DNA from: Clostridia bacterium
GTDB lineage: Bacteria; Bacillota; Clostridia; Oscillospirales; CAG-272
Assembly (NCBI GenBank): GCA_017612495.1
Contig: JAGAFQ010000019.1
Span: forward strand, 1-6,450
DNA: 6,450 nucleotides
Direction: 5' to 3'
Shown here one piece after another: positions 1 to 5,554 of the stretch. The notes beneath the pieces were generated by a model, which ran no database searches, had not been told where the DNA came from, and was given only the letters and a program-made list of their open reading frames with translations. The position numbers and the translations under genes were made by a program. Within the stretch, counting starts at the first letter, position 1. Each line of letters opens with the position of its first letter.

Positions 1-1
1 G

Positions 2-625
2 TCCGGCAAACACAGTGTAAAATTCAAAACTCCGGGTATTTTTTCGCTTTATAACACACTTGCGGCAATATCGGCGTCAATGATCTTGAAAATGGATATT
101 AAAAAAACTCTGATCGCCGTTTCCGATATGAACAGCATTGAGGGCAGACTCGAAAAAATAGATACGTCAAAGTTTGCATCTCCGTTTTGCGACGTATCGG
201 TATATATCGATTTTGCTCATACGCCCGATGCTCTTGAAAACATTTTGAAGACGGCAAGACAGTTTTGCCGCGGCAGACTCATTCTTGTTTTCGGCTGCGG
301 CGGAAACAGAGACAGATCAAAGCGCCCCATAATGGGCAGGGTAGCATCGGAAAATGCCGATATGACGATAATAACGTCAGATAATCCGCGATTTGAAGAT
401 CCCGAAAAGATAACTTCGGAAATCGAAGAGGGCTTTATCGGCGAAAATAAGAAAATAATTGTGTCGCGCAAAGAGGCTATCGAATATGCCTTGTCTATTT
501 CAAAGGCGGGTGACGTTATCTTGCTTTGCGGTAAGGGACACGAAGATTATTATATAGATAAGGACGGCAAACATCCGTTTTGCGAGAGAGATGTCGTTTT
601 GGAATATCTTGAAAGTATGTCATAG
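2..625 (+). CDS. murE: UDP-MurNAc-tripeptide synthetase MurE, 5'-truncated (C-terminal 207 residues)
   Basis: MurE adds the third stem-peptide residue to UDP-MurNAc-L-Ala-D-Glu in the cytoplasm, using ATP. The reading frame is open from the first bases of the window, so the gene begins upstream. The ATG at 80 is internal: the codons before it already encode the family segment PGIFSLYNTLAA (32-67). Further family motifs follow: DFAHTPDAL (209-235, usually YAHTPD), GCGGNRDRSKRPIMG (293-337), DNPR (380-391) and GKGHEDYY (530-553). DNPR is the known signature of MurE enzymes that use meso-diaminopimelate rather than L-lysine. The fragment covers the end of the central ATPase domain and the C-terminal ligase domain, under half of a usual MurE of about 480-500 residues. 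It ends with TAG, 18 bases before murF. No frameshift is seen. Confidence 0.96.
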   Translation, partial: SGKHSVKFKTPGIFSLYNTLAAISASMILKMDIKKTLIAVSDMNSIEGRLEKIDTSKFASPFCDVSVYIDFAHTPDALENILKTARQFCRGRLILVFGCGGNRDRSKRPIMGRVASENADMTIITSDNPRFEDPEKITSEIEEGFIGENKKIIVSRKEAIEYALSISKAGDVILLCGKGHEDYYIDKDGKHPFCERDVVLEYLESMS

Positions 626-643
626 AGAAACGAGGAATTACAA

Positions 644-2083
644 ATGGTAATCGCACTGAAAAATGCGCTGACTGTAAAAGAGATCGCCGAGATCTGCGGC
701 GGAAGCTTTCGCGGCGACGGCGATATGGCGATAGGGTCGTTAGCGACCGATTCGCGCGAATCGACAGGCTCTCTTTTCTGCGCGATTTCGGGTGAGAGCA
801 TCGACGGCCACCGTTTTTGCGAGTCCGCTTGCGCATCCGGCGCCTTGGCGGTCATGGTCGATTTACAAAATGAAACGGCAAAAGAGTGGTATGATAAAGA
901 CAAAAACGTCACCGTTATATTCGTTAAGAATACCTCTTATGCCATCGGCAGTCTTGCCAAATACTTTTTCGATAAGCTCGGCGTTTCGACCGTCGGCGTG
1001 ACGGGCAGCGTCGGCAAGACGACGACAAAAGAACTTTGCGCAGCCGTCCTTTCGGCAAGATATTCCGTTTTGAAAACAAAGGGCAATCAGAATAACGAAC
1101 TCGGTCTGCCTTATACGATGTTTGACTGCAAAGACGAAAAGATCGCCGTTTTGGAAATGGGAATGAATCACAAAGGCGAGATATCATATCTTTCAAAACT
1201 TGCAAACCCGTATTGTGCGCTGATAACGAATATCGGCACGTCGCATATCGAAAATCTCGGCTCGCGAGAGGGAATAGCCGAGGCAAAACTCGAGATCACC
1301 GACGGCATGAAAGACGGCGGCTATCTTATTATAAACGGCAACGAGCCGTTGCTTTCGGAGCGCGTCTTGCGATATAAAAATCTGCACGTGATCGACGTTT
1401 CCGACAAAAACGAAAATGCCGAGGTATACGTTTACAATATAAGCGAAGATGCAAGCGCTATGGAAACCTGCTTTGACGTGCGCGTCGGCAATATGATAAT
1501 AGATGATTGCCGCGTGTTCGCGCTCGGCAGACACATAGCCCTCGATTCCGCTTTTGCGGTGGCTCTCGGAGTGATTTTCGGTCTTATGCCCGAAGAAATA
1601 AAGGCGGGACTCGAAAGCTTTTCCAATACGGGAATGCGCCAGAAGATCACCGAATGTGACGGCTGTTATATCATTGAAGACTGCTATAACGCAAGTTATG
1701 AGGCGATGGCGGCATCTCTTTGTGTGCTTTCAAAAATTGCAAAGCAAAAGGGCGGCAGGGCGATCGCCGTGCTCGGCGAAATGCGCGAGCTCGGTGAATA
1801 TTCTCAAAAACTGCACGAAAACGTAGGAGCCGCGGCATCGAAAAATGCCGATCTGCTCTTTGCTTTCGGCGATATGGCAAAATATATCGCAAGCGGCGCC
1901 GAGAGCGGCGGTATGGATAAAGACAAGATCGTTTTCGAGCCGGATCTTGAAAACGGTGAAAAACTTGCCGATATGATAAATAAAATCAAAAAACCGAACG
2001 ACGTTATTCTTTTCAAGGCGAGCCGAGCGGTGAAGCTTGAAAGAGTAATGAATATTGTAAAAGGCGGATGTATAAATGACTGA
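644..2083 (+). CDS. murF: UDP-MurNAc-tripeptide--D-Ala-D-Ala ligase MurF
   Basis: MurF joins D-Ala-D-Ala to UDP-MurNAc-tripeptide, the last cytoplasmic step of precursor synthesis. The 479 residues match a usual full-length MurF. An N-terminal substrate domain (about 1-112, with TDSRE at 35-39) is followed by the ATPase domain with P-loop GVTGSVGKTTTKE (118-130), TKGNQNNELGLP (145-156), EMGMNHKGEI (171-180) and TNIGTSHIENLGS (195-207). Lys215 in EAKLEI is the likely carbamylated lysine, by family analogy. The C-terminal domain has DCYNASYEAM (346-355), LGEMRELG (377-384) and FKASRAVKLE (457-466). The common YNANP form is YNASY here, a mild departure. The ATG at 644 is chosen because GAGG at 632-635 sits 8 bases upstream and the protein opens with the usual LTVKEIAE segment. 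The gene overlaps mraY by 8 bases, suggesting coupled translation. Confidence 0.97.
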   Translation: MVIALKNALTVKEIAEICGGSFRGDGDMAIGSLATDSRESTGSLFCAISGESIDGHRFCESACASGALAVMVDLQNETAKEWYDKDKNVTVIFVKNTSYAIGSLAKYFFDKLGVSTVGVTGSVGKTTTKELCAAVLSARYSVLKTKGNQNNELGLPYTMFDCKDEKIAVLEMGMNHKGEISYLSKLANPYCALITNIGTSHIENLGSREGIAEAKLEITDGMKDGGYLIINGNEPLLSERVLRYKNLHVIDVSDKNENAEVYVYNISEDASAMETCFDVRVGNMIIDDCRVFALGRHIALDSAFAVALGVIFGLMPEEIKAGLESFSNTGMRQKITECDGCYIIEDCYNASYEAMAASLCVLSKIAKQKGGRAIAVLGEMRELGEYSQKLHENVGAAASKNADLLFAFGDMAKYIASGAESGGMDKDKIVFEPDLENGEKLADMINKIKKPNDVILFKASRAVKLERVMNIVKGGCIND

Positions 2084-3083
2084 CTTTGAATATCTGATCT
2101 ATTTTGCGGCATCGCTTATTGCCACGTTTTTGATAACCGTTTTGGTATCGAGAAAACTCATCCCATTTCTCAAAAGCAAAAAGATGGGACAGAAAATTTT
2201 AGATATCGGTCCCCGTTGGCACAAGGGCAAAGAGGGAACACCCACCATGGGCGGTATTTCCTTTATCGCGGCGGCAGTTGCAGTCGGCATCGTCATGGCG
2301 ATAATATTCTCATACAAATTCGGCTTTGATACCGTTTTGCCGTTCATTTTGCTCTACGTTTATGCGATCTTGAACGGCGTTATCGGATTTTTTGACGATC
2401 TGACAAAGTTCCGCCACAAGAGAAACGAGGGCTTTACCGCGCCTCAAAAATATTTTTTGCAGCTTTTGGCGGCGGCGGTATTCTTGTTCTTGCTCCGCTA
2501 TTTCGGCGTCGTCGATACGATGATCTATATCCCCTTTGCCGATATAAGCGTCGATTTGGGCATAGGCTATTACATCCTTTCGCTCATCGTGCTCACCGGC
2601 TTTGTCAACAGCGTCAATCTCACCGATGGACTTGACGGCCTTGCCTCATCCGTGACCTTTTTGGTAATGGGATTTTTCTCTGCCGCCGCAATGTCGGTAC
2701 GCGACTCGAACGTGTTCTTGTATTCGGCGATCTGCGCAGGCGCAACGCTCGGCTTTTTGGTCTATAATTTCTATCCCGCAAAGGTGTTTATGGGAGATAC
2801 GGGCTCACTCTTTTTGGGCGCTTCCGTTTCGGGTGTTGCGGTCGTTATGAAAAATCCGCTCATTCTCATCGTGGTCGGCTTCGTATATCTTTGCGAGGCG
2901 GCGTCCGTCATCTTGCAGGTCGGATATTTCAAAATAAGCGGCGGCAAAAGACTTTTCAAAATGGCACCCATCCACCATCACTTTGAAAAGTGCGGACTCG
3001 GTGAAATTCAGATCGTCGGTCTGTTTTCGCTCGTCACCATTATTTTATCTGCAGTCGCATATATCGTTGAATACGCAATCTGA
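2076..3083 (+). CDS. mraY: Phospho-N-acetylmuramoyl-pentapeptide-transferase MraY
   Basis: MraY is the integral membrane enzyme that moves phospho-MurNAc-pentapeptide from UDP to undecaprenyl phosphate, forming lipid I. The 335-residue protein is hydrophobic throughout, consistent with the family's ten membrane helices, and is near the length of the short Gram-positive forms. Visible motifs are PTMGGISF (56-63), GFFDD (104-108, with the conserved Asp pair 107-108), NSVNLTDGLDGLA (178-190, Asp184 and Asp187), FMGDTGSLFLG (238-248, Asp241) and PIHHHFE (298-304). All key acidic and histidine residues of the family are present. The start lies inside the end of murF (8-base overlap, different frame). 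A weak Shine-Dalgarno-like AAGGCGGA at 2061-2068 precedes it, so reinitiation after murF probably helps. ftsW follows after 17 bases, where murD is found in many clusters. Confidence 0.98.
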   Translation: MTDFEYLIYFAASLIATFLITVLVSRKLIPFLKSKKMGQKILDIGPRWHKGKEGTPTMGGISFIAAAVAVGIVMAIIFSYKFGFDTVLPFILLYVYAILNGVIGFFDDLTKFRHKRNEGFTAPQKYFLQLLAAAVFLFLLRYFGVVDTMIYIPFADISVDLGIGYYILSLIVLTGFVNSVNLTDGLDGLASSVTFLVMGFFSAAAMSVRDSNVFLYSAICAGATLGFLVYNFYPAKVFMGDTGSLFLGASVSGVAVVMKNPLILIVVGFVYLCEAASVILQVGYFKISGGKRLFKMAPIHHHFEKCGLGEIQIVGLFSLVTIILSAVAYIVEYAI

Positions 3084-3100
3084 TTTTTAGTGAGGGCAAT

Positions 3101-4405
3101 ATGAACGATACTCCGAAAAAAGCGTTTTCCGGCCGTGATAACGGCCGTCGCCGCGCAAATGGCGCGGGCGGCGCTCAAACTCAAAACGGAAAAAAGAATA
3201 TAGTTTATGACGATGCGCCGCGATCGCTTGCGCAAAGTATGCCCTCGCGCACCGTCTTGACACGCGGCGGCATTGACAGAATGTTTTTGGTCCTTATAAT
3301 CGTGCTTTTGTGCTTCGGCACCGTCATGATCTTCTCGGCAAGCTTCGCTTACGCGCGCTCAAAATACGGCGACAGTCTTTTCTTTATCAAAAAGCAGCTA
3401 TTGTATCTTGCGATCGGTTTAGCCGCTATGCTGTTTTGTATGTACGTATTAAGCTACCGTACCATTAAAAAAATGACTTGGTTCATCTTCGTCATTTTGT
3501 GGATCCTTTTGGCATCGGTGCCCGTTATCGGTACGACCGTAAGAGGCGCTAAGCGGTGGATATACATAGGTCCCATAAGCTTTCAGCCCTCCGAATTTAT
3601 GAAGTTCGGACTCATCGTCGCTCTTGCGTGGTATATGGCACGTCTTGAAACCCTCGATACGGATCATTTTGCCAAGTGGAAAAAGATCCGTTATAAGTAT
3701 TTCTATCCGCTTCTGATAATCGGTGTTGTCTGCGCAACAACGATCATCGAAAAGCACCTTTCGGGTACGATAATCCTCGGTCTTATAGGTGTTGCGGTAA
3801 TATTTATCGGCGGTTTTTCGTGGAAATTCCTTGTGGCATGCGGGGCAGTCGGTGCTGTCGGCATCGCCGCATATATTAAGTTTGCCGGATACGCGACCGC
3901 GCGCTGGCTCAGTTTTATTCATCCCGAGAATTATGCAGACGGCGATGCGTGGCAGGTTCTGAACGGACTTTATGCCCTCGGCTCCGGCGGACTTTTCGGT
4001 GTGGGACTCGGCAACAGTCGTGAAAAATATCTTTATTTGCCTGACCCTCAAAACGACTTCATTTTCGCCATCATCGGCGAGGAACTCGGCTTTGTCGGAA
4101 CTTGCGCCGTCGTTATTTTGTTCGCGCTTCTGGTGTGGCGCGGTTTTATCATTGCAAAAAATGCTCCCGATACTTTTTCGTCGCTTCTCGCATACGGAAT
4201 AGTATCTCAGGTGGCAATTCAAACCATATTGAATATAGCGGTAGTAACACACTTGATACCGGCAACGGGCGTATCGCTCCCGTTCTTCAGCTACGGCGGA
4301 ACGTCGCTGATAATGTTGCTTGCTGAAATGGGAGTCGTGCTCGGCATTTCGCGGTATTCATATCAAAAGCGGCCGCTTGCGGCAAATACAGAGGTGAGAA
4401 TATGA
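3101..4405 (+). CDS. ftsW: SEDS peptidoglycan glycosyltransferase FtsW (SpoVE/FtsW type)
   Basis: FtsW is a polytopic SEDS protein that polymerises lipid II at the division site with a class B PBP partner. Of 434 residues, the first 57 or so form a basic, Gly/Arg/Asn-rich cytoplasmic tail, followed by about ten hydrophobic segments from residue 61. Family motifs are GAKRWI (149-154), QPSEFMK (162-168), EKHLSGT (217-223), GVGLGNS (300-306), LPDPQNDFIFAIIGEELG (313-330) and PFFSYGGTSL (394-403). Asp319 matches the catalytic Asp of SEDS enzymes (E. coli FtsW Asp297). The ATG at 3101 has GAGGG at 3092-3096 just upstream; the next in-frame ATG (3239, Met47) has no Shine-Dalgarno sequence. The gene overlaps murG by 4 bases (ATGA). 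In sporulating relatives the gene at this position is spoVE, so a sporulation role is possible and cannot be settled from sequence; the neighbours favour a cell wall and division role. Confidence 0.94.
   Translation: MNDTPKKAFSGRDNGRRRANGAGGAQTQNGKKNIVYDDAPRSLAQSMPSRTVLTRGGIDRMFLVLIIVLLCFGTVMIFSASFAYARSKYGDSLFFIKKQLLYLAIGLAAMLFCMYVLSYRTIKKMTWFIFVILWILLASVPVIGTTVRGAKRWIYIGPISFQPSEFMKFGLIVALAWYMARLETLDTDHFAKWKKIRYKYFYPLLIIGVVCATTIIEKHLSGTIILGLIGVAVIFIGGFSWKFLVACGAVGAVGIAAYIKFAGYATARWLSFIHPENYADGDAWQVLNGLYALGSGGLFGVGLGNSREKYLYLPDPQNDFIFAIIGEELGFVGTCAVVILFALLVWRGFIIAKNAPDTFSSLLAYGIVSQVAIQTILNIAVVTHLIPATGVSLPFFSYGGTSLIMLLAEMGVVLGISRYSYQKRPLAANTEVRI
3131..3146 (+). other. Perfect hairpin within the 5' coding part of ftsW
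   Basis: GGCCGT (3131-3136) and ACGGCC (3141-3146) are exact reverse complements around a GATA loop, giving a 6-bp GC-rich stem about 30 bases after the ftsW start codon. It lies in codons for the poorly conserved basic tail, so the protein sequence puts little constraint on it. An effect on early elongation or on the rate of ftsW translation is only inference. Confidence 0.45.
3151..3167 (+). other. Second GC-rich hairpin within the 5' coding part of ftsW
   Basis: CCGCGC (3151-3156) pairs exactly with GCGCGG (3162-3167) around a 5-base loop, 4 bases after the previous hairpin. Both stems fall in a locally GC-rich patch that encodes RRRANGAGG. They could form together on the mRNA. A role is not shown, and a chance result of Arg/Gly/Ala codons is the simpler explanation. 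Confidence 0.4.
4391..4398 (+). promoter_or_regulatory. Strong ribosome binding site of murG inside the end of ftsW
   Basis: GAGGTGAG, just before the ATGA overlap, closely matches the anti-Shine-Dalgarno complement. GAGG ends 7 bases before the murG ATG at 4402. It is the best Shine-Dalgarno sequence in the window. It fixes the murG start and suggests that murG can be initiated efficiently as well as by coupling to ftsW termination. Confidence 0.75.
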
Positions 4406-5511
4406 ATATAGTTATAACCGGCGGCGGCACGGGCGGACACGTCAATCCCGGTCTTGCCATTGCCGATACGGTAAGAAAACACGACGGTACGGCAAAGATC
4501 TCTTTTGTCGGCACATCTCACGGAATAGAGAACAAACTTGTGCCGAAAGCGGGATACGATCTTTATCACGTCGAAATAACGGGACTTCGCCGCAAATTCA
4601 CCCTCGAAAACTTAAAGACGCTTTATTTGACCGTAACATCCGTTTCAAAGGCGAAAAAACTTTTGAAAAAGCTCGGATGCAACGTCGTTTTCGCAACGGG
4701 CGGATACGTTTGTTATCCCGTCGCCAAAGCGGCGCATAAACTTCATATCCCGATAGTTTTGCACGAGGCGAATGCCATTCCCGGCGTGGCGGTAAAAATG
4801 CTCGAAAGATATGCCGATACGGTCTATGTGAATTTTGAGGAGAGCAAAAAATATTTGAAATATCCTCAAAAGGCAATAAGAGTCGGCAACCCGATAATCG
4901 GCGATATATGCGCCGAAAATCGCGATGCGATCAGAAAAGAGCTCGGCATCGGCACAAAATATGAAAAAATGCTTTTGTCTTTCGGCGGAAGTATGGGCGC
5001 ACAGCAACTGAATTTTGCCGTATTGAAGCTTATGCGCGACTATTCAAAAAAGCACCCCGAGATACTGCACGTTCACGCGACGGGCTCTATTGAATATGAG
5101 GTCGATAAAAAGCTTTTTGCCGAATATTCTCTTTCGGAATGTGAGAACATAAAGCTGCTCGAATACATCTATGATATGCCGCAAAAAATGGCGGCGGCTG
5201 ACCTTGTAATTTGCCGTGCGGGCTCGATGACGTTATCCGAGCTTGAACGCAACGCAAAGCCGTCTGTTTTGATACCGTCGCCCAACGTCACGAACAATCA
5301 TCAATTCAAGAATGCCACGGTGCTTTCAAATGCCGATGCGGCAGTGGTGATCGAAGAAAAAGATCTTGACTCCGAAGCACTTACAAAAGCGGTCGACCAA
5401 CTGCTCTCAAACGGCCAAAAACTCAAACAGATGTCTGAGAATGCACTGAAATTTGCCGTTTGGGATACTAACGAAGTGATATACAAAAGACTTGCGGAAC
5501 TTGCAAAATGA
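4402..5511 (+). CDS. murG: UDP-GlcNAc:lipid I N-acetylglucosaminyltransferase MurG
   Basis: MurG is a GT-B fold enzyme on the inner face of the membrane that adds GlcNAc from UDP-GlcNAc to lipid I, making lipid II for FtsW. At 369 residues it has the usual length. The N-terminal domain carries the glycine loop GGGTGGHVNPGLA (7-19, with His13 at the position of E. coli His19), a second glycine loop ATGGYVCYP (98-106) and HEANAIPG (121-128). The linker has RVGNPI (160-165). The C-terminal donor domain has SFGGSMGAQQLN (193-204), then RAGSMTLSE (272-280), whose Glu280 matches the UDP-ribose-binding Glu of E. coli MurG, and NNHQFKNA (298-305). The start overlaps the ftsW stop as ATGA and has a strong ribosome binding site. 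It ends with TGA, 43 bases before divIB; murC or murB, often found here in other bacteria, is absent. Confidence 0.97.
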   Translation: MNIVITGGGTGGHVNPGLAIADTVRKHDGTAKISFVGTSHGIENKLVPKAGYDLYHVEITGLRRKFTLENLKTLYLTVTSVSKAKKLLKKLGCNVVFATGGYVCYPVAKAAHKLHIPIVLHEANAIPGVAVKMLERYADTVYVNFEESKKYLKYPQKAIRVGNPIIGDICAENRDAIRKELGIGTKYEKMLLSFGGSMGAQQLNFAVLKLMRDYSKKHPEILHVHATGSIEYEVDKKLFAEYSLSECENIKLLEYIYDMPQKMAAADLVICRAGSMTLSELERNAKPSVLIPSPNVTNNHQFKNATVLSNADAAVVIEEKDLDSEALTKAVDQLLSNGQKLKQMSENALKFAVWDTNEVIYKRLAELAK

Positions 5512-5519
5512 TATATAAT
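5492..5519 (+). promoter_or_regulatory. Candidate sigma-A-type promoter upstream of divIB
   Basis: A perfect -10 hexamer TATAAT (5514-5519) lies 16 bases after a partial -35 match, TTGCGG (5492-5497), at the very end of murG. Transcription would begin near 5526, leaving a leader of about 30 bases before the divIB GTG. The 43-base gap (5512-5554) is the longest in the window, and its first half is almost pure A/T. The -35 is weak and there is no TGn extension, so an A/T-rich spacer without promoter activity is possible. Confidence 0.35.
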
Positions 5520-5539
5520 ATATATTAAATGTTGAAAAG

Positions 5540-5544
5540 AAAGG
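5540..5544 (+). promoter_or_regulatory. Ribosome binding site supporting the GTG start of divIB
   Basis: AAAGG within AGAAAGGCTGG lies 10 bases before GTG at 5555. It is a moderate Shine-Dalgarno match, at the long end of normal spacing. The frame is open only from 5519 (TAA at 5516-5518), and GTG 5555 is the first ATG/GTG/TTG codon after that stop, so this site and codon together decide the start. Confidence 0.55.
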
Positions 5545-5554
5545 CTGGTGTCGG

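Noticed and set aside
80..82. ATG as the true start of the first gene
   Set aside because: The same frame is open before it and encodes the conserved MurE segment PGIFSLYN from 32, so this Met is internal to a truncated gene.
3449..4252. 267-codon open frame on the minus strand opposite ftsW
   Set aside because: It lies wholly antisense to well-conserved ftsW codons, its translation is Cys/His/Arg-rich with no recognisable domain, and no ribosome binding site or promoter was evident. It is a by-product of ftsW codon use.
5511..5530. Rho-independent terminator after murG
   Set aside because: The A/T palindrome has no GC stem and no following T run, so it does not look like a terminator. Transcription probably continues into divIB.
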